Notes: a model not told the origin generated them from the letters alone. A stretch of 64,000 nt of DNA from Saccharothrix sp. (GCF_031180885.1 NZ_JAPSLK010000022.1:1-64000), one strand, 5' to 3'. Counted from the first letter of the stretch, positions 37,683 through 46,795 are shown. A program made the numbers and translations.

Positions 37683-40086
37683 GGGATTCCGACAGCTCGA
37701 AGACGAATTCGGTGACGCGCTGCCCGTGCGGGCCGTGGTGCGGGGCGTCCGAGGGGTCGGGCAGGACCTCCTCGAACACCACGTGACCTTCGGCGGGTCG
37801 AGGGAGGGCGGAAAGGGCGAACCAGGTGGAGAAGTCGAGGTAGACGGGCTTGCGGGACCGGTCGCGGCGGCCGGCCGCGCGGGCGAAGCACCGCAGGGGC
37901 AGGCCGTGGCGGTCGCGCCAGAGTGCCAGGTTGAGCAGGGATTCAGCGTCGCACGCGCCCCGGGCGGGCAGGTCCGCCGCGGGCACCCGCCACCCGGCGC
38001 GGCCCAGCACGACCCGGCCGACCTCCAGCCGGGGGCGGCGCGCGACACCGTCCACCGGGCGGCGCCAGCCCACGTCGTCCGGGAGGGTGAACGCGGTCTG
38101 CGGTTCGCCGAACACCGCCACCAGGAACCGGAGAGCGGGCGGCAGGAGGTCTTCCACCAGCATTCCGAGGGCGAGGGGGCGGACCTGCCGGCCGGTCCGG
38201 TCGTGGAGGTCTGCGGGGGACAGCGCCGGGCCGTCCGGCGGCTGCCCGCCGGGGTGGTCGAGGACGTGCGGAACAGCCTGCACGCGCTGGTTGAGCTGCG
38301 AACCGAACGCCGCTCGGCACTCGGCCAGGGCGACGTCCGGGGCGGTGGTGAGTGTGCGGTCGGGGACGGTGACGCCGGCGGTCCGCAGGAGGTGTTCGGT
38401 GCGGGTGACGCCCCAGCCGTAGCCGGTGCGGACCGTGTTGAGCACGAACCGGGGGCCGGGCATTTCCTGGCCGTAGCAGCACACCGAACCGGGGGCGATG
38501 ACGTGCGCGGGCCAGGCGGCGGCGAGTTTGGCCAGCACCTGCGGGTCCACGGTGATGACGTCGGCGCTGTCGTCGTACAGCCCGGTGAGCACGGCACGTC
38601 GGGGGTCGGACCGCTCGCGGGGGCCGGGGTGGGCGCGGAACTCCCGGTACAGCCGCAGGAACGGCACCCGGGCGCGTGGGCCGAAGCGGTCGCGGAACAG
38701 GGCCGCGAGGCGCAGTTTGAAGGGGAGTGAACGGTCCAGCCCGCCCAGGAAGCCGCGCAGTGCTTCGAGGTCGGCCAGCACCGGTTGCCACTGGTCGCGT
38801 CCGCACGTGACGACGCGTTGGGGCAGCACCGCGTTGTCCAGCAGCACGGGCCGGCGTGCGGACCACTTTGGGCGACCCAGGTCCGTGAGCACCCCGTCGA
38901 GCAGGTCCCGGGCCGCGCGCTCGGTGGACTCCGCGCGCAAGCGGCGCAGCCGTGCCGGCCACGGTGAGTCGGGGTCGTGGTCGGCGACCCAGCGGGCGAG
39001 GTGGTCGAGCGGGTCGGCGGACTGGTCCGGGAAGGGGCGCAGCGGTGCGAGGAGGCCCAGGTCGACCAGCCCGGTGACGGCTGCCCTGTCGAGGTGGCGG
39101 ACCAGTGCGCCCGTGGTCGGTTCGGGTGTGGTGCGGACGAAGTTCAGCACCGCGCGCACCGCCTCGGTGGCGGCGACGGACACGATCGGCTCACCGGCTG
39201 CGGCGCCCAGGAACCACAGCCGACCGCCGTCCTCTTCGACCGATGGGTTGACCCGGAGTCGAACGTGGTCACGCAGTGTGGGGAAGGCGGCCAGGGCGTC
39301 CCAGAGCGCCAGCACGGCGGGGCGGTCCAACTCGGGGACGGAGAGCCAGTCGAGGTCGCCGGACGGGGTCACCGCCGGGCCGGTGGCGGTCCACCCGCCC
39401 AGGCCGCTCAGGGTGAACGAGGCGTAGGGGCTCGGCTTGAGCGCGGCGCGGGCGAGGTACTTCGCGAGGCTGGCGAGGGCGCCGGGGCCGGGTTCGGGCG
39501 CGGCCGGGTCGTCCAGCCATGCCGTCACCGCGCGGGTCAGGTCCGGGCTGGCCGACGCGAGCGCCGCCCGGAACGCGTCCCGCCGGGCCGCCACCCGCAA
39601 CCCCGCCACCGCCGCCGCCCGGTCCTCCGCCAACGCCCGCGCGACCGCCACGGCCACAGGCTGCTCGTCCGCCAACGCCGCTGCGGCGGCCGGTCGGTCG
39701 GTCGCCAACGCCCGCGTGACGCCCGGCTCTCGTGCGAGTGCCTGTGCCCAGTGCTCCAGCCGGGCGGCGAGGTCCGCCGGTAGTGCCCGCCGGGCCGTCC
39801 ACACCCGAGCCGCCGGCCGCCTGCCCCGGAACACCGCCCGCCGCAACGCCACCAGCAGCGGCCGGTCCGCGTCGGCGCAGCGGCCGATCACCGGGTGCAG
39901 CAGGTCGGACAACGCCGTCCCTTCGGCCCGCAGCCACCGGGTAAGGGCCACGGCCTCCTCCAGCGCCGCCTGCACACGCGGGCACCGCAGCGCTTCGAGG
40001 TCGGCCACGGGCACCCCGCCGACCCGGACACCGACCACGTCGTTCACCTGGTACCCCGCTGCCGGGGGAAGCGCTTTCGGCCGCAA
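37675..40086 (-). CDS. LanB-type dehydratase, tRNA-Glu-dependent glutamylation component
   Basis: An 803-aa protein covering the Lant_dehydr_N region and lacking the fused SpaB_C elimination domain. It would transfer glutamate from glutamyl-tRNA to Ser/Thr side chains of the precursor. Recognisable stretches are KPSPYASFTLSGLGGW, SVPELDRPAVLAL, a conserved CYGQEMPGPRFVLN and a C-terminal KPVYLDFSTWFALSAL. The TTG start at 40086 is supported by GGAG 7 bases upstream and by reaching QVNDVVGVRVGG early in the N-terminus. It lies 81 bases after the precursor gene, behind a hairpin. Confidence 0.86.
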   Translation of the reverse strand: MRPKALPPAAGYQVNDVVGVRVGGVPVADLEALRCPRVQAALEEAVALTRWLRAEGTALSDLLHPVIGRCADADRPLLVALRRAVFRGRRPAARVWTARRALPADLAARLEHWAQALAREPGVTRALATDRPAAAAALADEQPVAVAVARALAEDRAAAVAGLRVAARRDAFRAALASASPDLTRAVTAWLDDPAAPEPGPGALASLAKYLARAALKPSPYASFTLSGLGGWTATGPAVTPSGDLDWLSVPELDRPAVLALWDALAAFPTLRDHVRLRVNPSVEEDGGRLWFLGAAAGEPIVSVAATEAVRAVLNFVRTTPEPTTGALVRHLDRAAVTGLVDLGLLAPLRPFPDQSADPLDHLARWVADHDPDSPWPARLRRLRAESTERAARDLLDGVLTDLGRPKWSARRPVLLDNAVLPQRVVTCGRDQWQPVLADLEALRGFLGGLDRSLPFKLRLAALFRDRFGPRARVPFLRLYREFRAHPGPRERSDPRRAVLTGLYDDSADVITVDPQVLAKLAAAWPAHVIAPGSVCCYGQEMPGPRFVLNTVRTGYGWGVTRTEHLLRTAGVTVPDRTLTTAPDVALAECRAAFGSQLNQRVQAVPHVLDHPGGQPPDGPALSPADLHDRTGRQVRPLALGMLVEDLLPPALRFLVAVFGEPQTAFTLPDDVGWRRPVDGVARRPRLEVGRVVLGRAGWRVPAADLPARGACDAESLLNLALWRDRHGLPLRCFARAAGRRDRSRKPVYLDFSTWFALSALPRPAEGHVVFEEVLPDPSDAPHHGPHGQRVTEFVFELSESHG

Positions 40087-40108
40087 CGGTCCACTCCAGA
40101 CGATGGGG

Positions 40109-40136
40109 GTGGGGCACCCGCCGCGGATGCCCCCAC
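40109..40136 (-). promoter_or_regulatory. Hairpin between precursor and LanB gene (attenuator candidate)
   Basis: GTGGGGCA (40109-40116) pairs with TGCCCCCAC (40128-40136, one bulged base) in the 81-nt gap after the precursor stop. A partial terminator here would let the short precursor be made in excess over the enzymes, as is common in RiPP operons. Base pairing is seen; the function is inferred. Confidence 0.5.
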
Positions 40137-40167
40137 ACGGTCGCGCGTCGATTGCCAGGTTCGTCGG

Positions 40168-40359
40168 CTACCCGATGCGGTCGCAGTCGCAGTCGCAGCT
40201 ACCACCCGTGCAGTCGCAGTCGCATCCACACTCGCTGGAGGCGCCGAGTTCGGTGAGCCCGTGGCCCTCGGTCATGTCCTCCGGGCCGACGGCCGGGACG
40301 ACGCCGATGGTCTCGACGGCGAGGTCGTCGAGGTTCAGAGCGGGTTTCGAGGCAGTCAT
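40168..40359 (-). CDS. Thiopeptide-type RiPP precursor peptide with Asp-Cys repeat core
   Basis: A 63-aa peptide starting MTASKPALNLDDLAVETIG at ATG 40359, with GGGAGG 7 bases upstream. The leader (1-40) is acidic, with LNLDDLAVETIG and a GHGLTELGA end, the pattern of thiazolylpeptide precursors cleaved before a Ser. The core (41-63) starts SSECGCDCDC, continues TGG, then SCDCDCDRIG. It has 7 Cys (44, 46, 48, 50, 55, 57, 59), Ser 41, 42 and 54, one Thr, and 5 Asp plus 1 Glu. Every Cys follows a non-Cys residue, so all seven could become azoles. Ser42 and Ser54 are in 1,13 relation. The gene lies between the sagB- and lanB-like genes. Confidence 0.85.
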   Translation of the reverse strand: MTASKPALNLDDLAVETIGVVPAVGPEDMTEGHGLTELGASSECGCDCDCTGGSCDCDCDRIG

Positions 40360-40565
40360 GGGAATCCCTCCCGTGATGGCGGATTCGTTGTGCCCGATGG
40401 GTTTCCGGGCATCGTGGCCAGTGCAGCACGGTTTTCCGGCGGGCGGCGGCGCAGTCACCCGCGCGGGTCGCGGTGGACGATCTCGCGGTGGCACGCCGTG
40501 TAGTCGGGTCCGGTGGCGGGCGTCCCGGGTCACCTGGCCGGGACCGGGGCGCGGGGTACGGGCGG

Positions 40566-42035
40566 TCACGTCAGGGATGTGGTCACCGTGCTGCCGGGTC
40601 GGGCAGTACCCAGGAGCAGGAATGACAGCGACCGCAGCGGTCCGGCCAGGCCCAGGGCGGCGTCGGTGACCGGGTTGGTGCCGTCGGAGTGGATGCGGGC
40701 GGTGAGGCCGGCGGCGGTGGCGGCGAGGGCGGCGCGGTGGACGACCAGGCCGGCTTCGGCCTGTTGGAGCCGGTACCAGCGGTCGCCGAACGCGGTGGCC
40801 CCGGTCGCCTGGTCGCCGACCGGCACCACGACGGCCGCCGCTTCCGGCAGGGCCAGTCGGGTGTTGGGCTGGAGCGGGGCGGACCGGACGTCACCCGTGC
40901 CGCCGGTGGCGACCAGCGCGCCCGTCCGCCGGTCGTACCGGTAGGCCCCGGCCGGGATTCCGGTGACCCGCTGGACCAGCACGTACGGGGTCACGGTGAC
41001 CGGGGCGTCGGCGGTGCCGGGCAGGTCGCCGGGGTAGCCGGCCGCGCAGTGCGCCAGGACCGCGGCGAGGGTGCCGGCGGGGATGGGGCGGGGCAGGAAG
41101 CCGTTGTCGGGGGAGCCGCGCCGGGCCAGGCCGTCGGTCAAGCGGACGGCGCGCGGAGCGGGCAGGCGCACGACCGGGCCGCGTGGACTCGGTGGCGCGG
41201 GCGGCAGGACGCCGGGGTGCGGTGCGGCGCCCGCCGCGTGCAGGGCGGTCAGCAGCGGAAGCCGATCGGCCACGCTGGGCGGCAGGTGATCGGTGGTGTT
41301 GGGTGGCGGGTGGTTCTCGGTGGTCGCGGTGGGGGCGGGGACGTGGCTGGTCGCCGTGGTGGTGCCGCAGGTGAACGCGCCCAGGACGCCCTCGCACGCC
41401 GGGTCGAGGCCCAGCAGCGACTGGCAGGCCGCGTCGTCGAACCGCCAGTGCACCCCCATCGGCACGCCCAACCGCTCGCCCAGCGCCAGCACCTGCGCGC
41501 TGAGCACACCGATCTCCTGGCACTGCAACCGGTAAGCGAACTCCTTGTACTTGAACCCGTTGCGCCAGAACACCGCCGCCGGCACGACCACCAGCTCCGG
41601 CAGCACGGCGGGCGGCCGGGCCAGTGCCGCGTGCAGCACCGGCCGGTGGTCGCCGGGCCGGACCAGGTCCACGGCGTGGTGGGCGGCGTCGTAGTGGTAG
41701 AGCCCGTCGCGCAGCGCGATGTAGGCCTCGATCGGGTACAGCGCGCCACCCGACGGAGCGGGTCGTTTGAGCCGCACCGTGCGCGCTCCGTGCGCCCACT
41801 CCGCCCGCGTCACGCCGAGCAGGCCGCGCAGCAGGTCGCCGGGCAGCGACGGTTCCCGCCACGGCAGCACCACGCGCCCCTTGGCCGGGTACCGCTTGTA
41901 CGTCGGCGGCGCGGCGCTCCAGTCGATGCGCTCGCGCTTGCGCGCGGCCAGGGCGGCCAGGTACTGCCGCGTCGCCTCGCCCGGCACGACGGCGGACGGT
42001 GGTGCGACCACGTGCGACACGACGCCTTCCGGCAC
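40566..42035 (-). CDS. SagB-type FMN azoline dehydrogenase, tandem nitroreductase domains
   Basis: A 489-aa oxidoreductase that would oxidise thiazolines to thiazoles. The first nitroreductase-like domain (about 55-260) has PSGGALYPIEAYIAL and FKYKEFAYRLQCQEIGVLS, typical SagB signatures. The second (about 320-489) is more degenerate and ends DAALGLAGPLRSLSFLLLG. A Pro/Thr-rich linker near 240-255 separates them. GTG start is 1 base after the YcaO stop (TGACGTG). The duplicated arrangement occurs in TOMM dehydrogenases; which half binds FMN productively is inferred to be the first. Confidence 0.87.
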   Translation of the reverse strand: MPEGVVSHVVAPPSAVVPGEATRQYLAALAARKRERIDWSAAPPTYKRYPAKGRVVLPWREPSLPGDLLRGLLGVTRAEWAHGARTVRLKRPAPSGGALYPIEAYIALRDGLYHYDAAHHAVDLVRPGDHRPVLHAALARPPAVLPELVVVPAAVFWRNGFKYKEFAYRLQCQEIGVLSAQVLALGERLGVPMGVHWRFDDAACQSLLGLDPACEGVLGAFTCGTTTATSHVPAPTATTENHPPPNTTDHLPPSVADRLPLLTALHAAGAAPHPGVLPPAPPSPRGPVVRLPAPRAVRLTDGLARRGSPDNGFLPRPIPAGTLAAVLAHCAAGYPGDLPGTADAPVTVTPYVLVQRVTGIPAGAYRYDRRTGALVATGGTGDVRSAPLQPNTRLALPEAAAVVVPVGDQATGATAFGDRWYRLQQAEAGLVVHRAALAATAAGLTARIHSDGTNPVTDAALGLAGPLRSLSFLLLGTARPGSTVTTSLT

Positions 42036-42036
42036 G

Positions 42037-43896
42037 TCAGGGGAACGGGTGCGGGTACGGGTTCAGCCCGCCCACACCGTGCCCGAGCAGGCGGGGCACG
42101 GTGCGCAGGCGCGGCAGGCCGTGCGTGCGGCGGTAGCGGTGGCCGAAGGTCATCGGCAGCGTGCCCGGCACGATCACCTTGGCCGCCGCGAAGCCGCCCG
42201 CGCGCTGCTCCGGCGCGGTGATGTCCACCGCGACCACGTCCAACCCGGAGGCCGCGTAGCGCCGCACCAACTCGGCCAGGTCGTCGCCCAGGTCGTGATG
42301 GGTCGGCCACGCGGTCCGCGCCCGCAACTCCGGCAACGTCAACCGCTTCGTACCCTCCAAAAAGGACAGTCGCCAGACGGTGCCGGGGTGTCCGTAGAGC
42401 AGGGCGTGGTCGGCCATCTCGCGGACCTCGTCGACGTCGGCCACCATCCGGGCCGCTTTGCCGGCGTCGAAACGGCCCATCCGACTGCCGATGCCGGCGG
42501 CGGCGTCGGTCAGCGCGGTGAGCAGGGCGCGTTCCGGGTCGGGGTGGGCGGCGGCGCTGAACCCGTGCCGCGGCACGTCGGGGCGGTTCAGGGCGTCCAC
42601 GGCCAGCACCATCACCGCCGGCACCCGTTGTTCGAGCGTGATCGAGTAGGCCGACATCGTGTAACCACGGCGTTGGCGGACGAACTCGGCGGTGACCGGG
42701 ATGCGCCGGTCCACAGCCGAGTCCAGGTCCAGCCGGGGCACCGGGAGGCGGGCGTACCAGGTCATCAGGAACGCGTCGCGCTCGGCGACCTCCAGCAGCC
42801 CGTGCAGGACCGCCTCTTCCAGACAGCTGCCCAACGCGCACCCGTTGGAGCACTCGTACACCATGCGGGTGTCCTGCGACCGGGTCCGGGCCCCGTAGTA
42901 GGCGTAGCTCTCCGGCACCAGCACCGGTTCGCCTCGCCCGAACGAGAAGCCCCACACCCAGGCCACCGGCCGGTCCGGGTCGAAGCGGGCGAACGGGAAA
43001 CCGGGCTGGTCGTACCAGTCGTCGGGGTACAGGCCCAGGTCGCGGGGGTCGATCGCGTGGTCCGCGACCTCGGTGTGGGGCGCGGTGACGACGGTGCGGC
43101 GGCCCAGCGGCCGGCGGTTGCCGTACCGCTCCAGCGCCTCGGTGATCGCGGTCAGGCGCGCGGTGCGGAAGTCGCGGCTGCGGCCGTAGCCGTGCCGGTG
43201 CTCCGCGTCCGGGCGCGGCGGACCCAGCCGGGCCACGGCGGTCGGGATGCCGTACGGCGCGCCGGAGGACAGCGAGCCGACCAGGCCGGTGCGGGAGTCC
43301 ACATAGGACTCGAAGAGGTCGGGCCACCGACCGTCGAGCGTGCTCGCGCGCAACGTCGAGGGGTCGGGTTTGGGCAGCGGCCGGCGGCGGATCTCGGCGG
43401 CCGACCGGGTGTCGGCGGGCGGGTGCGCGCAGTCGGGGCACTGCGGGTCGGGCAGGAACGGGTGGCGGGTGAGCAGGCCGGTGGTGAGCGAGAACACCAG
43501 CACCGCGCCCAGGGTGCGGCCGTCGGGGCGGGCCAGTTCGTCCACGACCACCTCGACGATTGCACGTGCGGTCACCGCCGTCACCAGCGGGTTTGGTGCG
43601 TCCACCGGGTCGTCGCCGAACTCGCGGCGCAGCGCGGCCCACCCCGGCCCGTCCGCCCGGTTGGTCTCCCAGCGGCGGTCGGCGCACGTGTCGCAGCCGG
43701 GGACACCGGGGCGGACCAGGGGGCCGATCCGGACGTGCGGCCCGTCCACCCGCACCGGCAGCCACGCCGCACCGGCCACCTCACCGGAGCTGACCCGATC
43801 ACCGAGCGCCTCGGTCAACGCCGTGCGCAGCAGGTCGGGGCCGAACACCCCGGCCCGCGTGGTGACGACCGCTTCGGCCGCGAGCAGGTCAGTCAC
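42037..43896 (-). CDS. YcaO-domain azoline-forming cyclodehydratase
   Basis: A 619-aa protein. The N-terminal 200 residues belong to the TOMM-type partner region, with paired zinc-like cysteines (GCDTCADRR, CPDCAHPP). The YcaO domain follows (about 210-619): RDFRTARLTAITEALERYGN with ATP/Mg-binding Glu residues, NGCALGSCLEEAVLHGLLEVAERDAF, and a Pro-rich end PYPHPFP typical of azoline-forming YcaOs. It activates backbone amides with ATP so Cys thiols cyclise. Start GTG 43896 overlaps the upstream stop by 8 bases. Confidence 0.92.
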   Translation of the reverse strand: MTDLLAAEAVVTTRAGVFGPDLLRTALTEALGDRVSSGEVAGAAWLPVRVDGPHVRIGPLVRPGVPGCDTCADRRWETNRADGPGWAALRREFGDDPVDAPNPLVTAVTARAIVEVVVDELARPDGRTLGAVLVFSLTTGLLTRHPFLPDPQCPDCAHPPADTRSAAEIRRRPLPKPDPSTLRASTLDGRWPDLFESYVDSRTGLVGSLSSGAPYGIPTAVARLGPPRPDAEHRHGYGRSRDFRTARLTAITEALERYGNRRPLGRRTVVTAPHTEVADHAIDPRDLGLYPDDWYDQPGFPFARFDPDRPVAWVWGFSFGRGEPVLVPESYAYYGARTRSQDTRMVYECSNGCALGSCLEEAVLHGLLEVAERDAFLMTWYARLPVPRLDLDSAVDRRIPVTAEFVRQRRGYTMSAYSITLEQRVPAVMVLAVDALNRPDVPRHGFSAAAHPDPERALLTALTDAAAGIGSRMGRFDAGKAARMVADVDEVREMADHALLYGHPGTVWRLSFLEGTKRLTLPELRARTAWPTHHDLGDDLAELVRRYAASGLDVVAVDITAPEQRAGGFAAAKVIVPGTLPMTFGHRYRRTHGLPRLRTVPRLLGHGVGGLNPYPHPFP

Positions 43897-45685
43897 CGTC
43901 GACCACCACCCGGACCAGGCACGGCACCCGCTCCCGAACCGCGTCGTCGGCCACCAGCGGCACCGCCACCGGCACACGCCCCACCCGCCGCAACGCCCCC
44001 ACCAACGCCCGACACCGCGAGTCCTCGACCACCGGGACCCGCCGACCCTCGGTCACCCAGCGCGTGACCACCGGGCCGTCCCACGGGTCGCACTGCCACC
44101 GCAGCAGCACCCGTTCCAGCCCATCGCGCAACGCCTCGCCGGCCGTCGCCGCACACGTCACCACCGACGCCCCACCCACCCGCAACGCCACAGCAGGCAC
44201 CCCCAACACGTGCCCCAAGTCCTCCGACACCACCTCGACCCCCGCGGCCCGGACCAACCGCAACAACTCCGCCGCCCGCTCATCACCACACGACCGCACC
44301 ACGGCGTCGAGGTCGCACGGCCGCCCCGGATCGGCCTGCTCCACCAGCAGCGCCTCGCACCACGCCCGAAGCCCGGCCGTCACCGCATCCCCCCACGAAC
44401 GCCCCGCCGCCACCCCCACCGGAGCCCGGTACGGCGCCCGCCCCGGAACCGGTGCCGCCAGGCACGGCAGGCCGGTGAGCAGGTCGACGCGCTCCCCACC
44501 CCGGTCGACCAGGCTCCCGTACGTCGCCAACGCCGCCAACACCGTGTGCCACCGCGCCCGCTCCCGGTCCACACCCCAGCCCACCACCCGAGGAGCCGGC
44601 GCCCAGGCCGGCAGCACCAACCCGGGATCGGACACCGACGCCCGGCACACCGCCAGCGGCACCTGCGGCAACTCGCCCTCGTCCAACTCCCGCAGCACAC
44701 CCACCCGGCCGTCGACCAGCCGCTCGTCGACCCGATCCACCTCGGCGACGGCATCGGCCCCGACGTCCATCGCGAACGTGTAAGGCAGCGGCCGGTGCGT
44801 CCGCGCGGACAGGTCCCGCAGGTCGATCCGGGTCAGCACCGGCTCCCCGGGCACGTCCGACTCGGTCAGGTAGTGGAAGCACGACATCACCACGTGCGCG
44901 GCAACAATCCCCGGCACCGGACCGGTCATCAGCCCGCCGTCCCCGCCGCGCGGCGCGCCCAGCCGCTGCCAACACCCTTCCGCGGCAACCCGTTCGGGTG
45001 GACCGACCGCCGTCACCCACACTTCGTCCGCACCGACCAGCACCTGCCCGAGCGCCGCGCGCGCCCCGAACCGCGCCGCCGCCACCAGGTCCTCCATCCG
45101 GTCGGACACGCACAGCACCAGATCGGCGTCCGGCTCCGCCGCCGGTTCCGGCCCGATCACCACGTCCTGCGCGCTGTCCCGCACGGCCGCACGCCCCACC
45201 GCGCGCAGCGCGTCGACCTCCTCGTCGTCGGCCCACACGACCACCCGCCGCCACCCGGACCGCAACCCCGCTTCGAGCAGCGCCGCCATCACCGGTCCGT
45301 GGCCGACCAAAGCGATCCGCGCCGACCGCAACCGCTCGAACCGGTGCTCGGCGGAGTTCCCCGCGTACCGGAGGAACGCGATCTCCGGCGCGTAGACCCG
45401 TTGTTCCTCTTCGGTGAGCGAGTGCGGCTCGTCGTCCTGGGCGTCCACCAGCAGCCGCTGCTCCATCAGCGAGCGGACCAGGTGCTCCACCACGGCCCGC
45501 TGGTCGCCGCGCAACGGCTCCACGAGGTCGTCCAGCACGTGCTCGCCGGTGAGGAACGGGGCCAGCCGGTCCAGCCACTCGTAGCTCGCCCCGCCGGTCA
45601 GGGTGCACGCCCCGGCCGCGCCGCGCACGTACACCCCGTCCGGGCTCTTCACGTACCGCACGTCGGCCCGAAGCCGTGGACGCAT
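43889..45685 (-). CDS. Ocin-ThiF-like/RRE leader-binding partner of the cyclodehydratase
   Basis: A 598-aa protein. The first 95 residues resemble a PqqD/RRE winged-helix leader-peptide binder (DVRYVKSPDGVYVRGAAG...LMEQRLLVDAQ). A ThiF/E1-like Rossmann region (about 120-215, ARIALVGHGPVMAALLEAGL) has a degenerate nucleotide loop. The rest (to 598) is a TOMM scaffold, with YcaO-like echoes at VTAGLRAWCEALLVEQ. TbtF-type proteins of this class present the precursor to YcaO. ATG follows GGAGG. It heads the seven-gene operon; the upstream 170 bases probably hold its promoter. Confidence 0.86.
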   Translation of the reverse strand: MRPRLRADVRYVKSPDGVYVRGAAGACTLTGGASYEWLDRLAPFLTGEHVLDDLVEPLRGDQRAVVEHLVRSLMEQRLLVDAQDDEPHSLTEEEQRVYAPEIAFLRYAGNSAEHRFERLRSARIALVGHGPVMAALLEAGLRSGWRRVVVWADDEEVDALRAVGRAAVRDSAQDVVIGPEPAAEPDADLVLCVSDRMEDLVAAARFGARAALGQVLVGADEVWVTAVGPPERVAAEGCWQRLGAPRGGDGGLMTGPVPGIVAAHVVMSCFHYLTESDVPGEPVLTRIDLRDLSARTHRPLPYTFAMDVGADAVAEVDRVDERLVDGRVGVLRELDEGELPQVPLAVCRASVSDPGLVLPAWAPAPRVVGWGVDRERARWHTVLAALATYGSLVDRGGERVDLLTGLPCLAAPVPGRAPYRAPVGVAAGRSWGDAVTAGLRAWCEALLVEQADPGRPCDLDAVVRSCGDERAAELLRLVRAAGVEVVSEDLGHVLGVPAVALRVGGASVVTCAATAGEALRDGLERVLLRWQCDPWDGPVVTRWVTEGRRVPVVEDSRCRALVGALRRVGRVPVAVPLVADDAVRERVPCLVRVVVDGD

Positions 45686-45855
45686 ACCGACCTCCGCGAC
45701 AGTGGTGACCCGTGCCCCGACCGTAAACGAGATCGTCCGACCCGACCTGTGCTCGAAGCGTGACGGCCGGCCACGGTCGAGTGGTGACGGGACGTCACCG
45801 CCACCCCCGGGTGAACCGTCCGTTCGGGTCGGTCGGGCGGCGTTAGATTGGCCTG

Positions 45856-46794
45856 GTGCTCAGCAAAATCCCGGCCGTGCTGACGCTCGTGGTCGCGCTC
45901 GGCGTGCCCGCGCCGTCCGGTCACCCGCTGCCGGACCTGAGGCAGGCGCCCGTGGGCTGCCCCGGCGGCACGACCGTGCAACCGGCGCAGTGCCGCGACT
46001 GGGACGTGTGCATGGTCGCGGACGCGTCGAGGCCCAGGGGACCGTGCCTGGAGCACGGACCGGCCGCCGCGGTGCGGCTGCGGTTCACCAGCTCCGCGGA
46101 CAACATCGGCGACGGTCCGCTGGTCATCTACGCGCGCAGGTCGCCGGAGGAGCCGACCATGCGGGCGCGACAGGCCCTCCAGTCCGGTGTGGACGGTTCG
46201 ATCCCGGCGTCCTACGACCAGGCGCAACGCGACCTGCCGGCCACCGTGTACTACGAGCCGGCCCCCACCCACGAGCACTGGCACCTGCTCGACTTCGAGC
46301 ACTTCATGCTGCGCACCCCCGGCGGCGAGACGGTCGTGACCGACCGCAAGAACGGTTTCTGCCTGGGGGACCGGTACACCATCGCCGACGACCTGCCCGC
46401 ACGACCCCAGGACGACGCGAGCCCGACCGGAGAACTGGCGAAGTTCCTGCGCCGCAACATGTGCAAGATGCGCGACCCCGCGGCGACGACCGTGAAGCAG
46501 GGGATCTCGGTCGGGTCGGGCGACGACTACCCCTACAAGGTCGACTTCCAATGGCTCGACCTCACCCATGCGCCATCGGGGCTGTACGACGTGGTGAACG
46601 TGGTCAACCCCGACCGCGGCCTGGTCGAGAAGAGGTACGACAACAACGCTTCCTCCATCGCGATCTTGCTGCAATGGCCGCAGGGAGCGAAGAACCCGCC
46701 GGCGGAGATCACCGAACCGCCGCGCGTCGAGCTGATCCGCAGTTGCCCGGGGCAGGAGCGTTGCGCCCGGCCGTGGCTGCCCCCGGTGCGGTGA
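45856..46794 (+). CDS. Secreted lysyl-oxidase-like copper protein
   Basis: A 312-aa protein of the lysyl oxidase family. The signal peptide covers about 1-21. The copper site is visible as THEHWHLLDFEHF (H139, H141, H143, H149). The later segment GSGDDYPYKVDFQWLDLT and the end DNNASSIAILLQWP are family features. Such enzymes oxidise primary amines to aldehydes with release of hydrogen peroxide; bacterial substrates are unknown. The GTG start is preceded at 7 bases by TAGATT, so the mRNA may be leaderless. One base separates it from the next gene. Confidence 0.82.
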   Translation: MLSKIPAVLTLVVALGVPAPSGHPLPDLRQAPVGCPGGTTVQPAQCRDWDVCMVADASRPRGPCLEHGPAAAVRLRFTSSADNIGDGPLVIYARRSPEEPTMRARQALQSGVDGSIPASYDQAQRDLPATVYYEPAPTHEHWHLLDFEHFMLRTPGGETVVTDRKNGFCLGDRYTIADDLPARPQDDASPTGELAKFLRRNMCKMRDPAATTVKQGISVGSGDDYPYKVDFQWLDLTHAPSGLYDVVNVVNPDRGLVEKRYDNNASSIAILLQWPQGAKNPPAEITEPPRVELIRSCPGQERCARPWLPPVR

Positions 46795-46795
46795 C

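Noticed and set aside
40168-40359. Metallothionein-like protein instead of a RiPP precursor
   Set aside because: The CDCDC pattern could bind metal, but the leader with GHGLTELGAS and the position between the SagB- and LanB-like genes fit a precursor far better. Metal binding by the product remains possible.
40201-40569. Longer precursor reading frame beginning at 40569
   Set aside because: The upstream 70 codons are Arg/Pro-rich noise. ATG 40359 has a strong ribosome-binding site and starts a normal-length leader.
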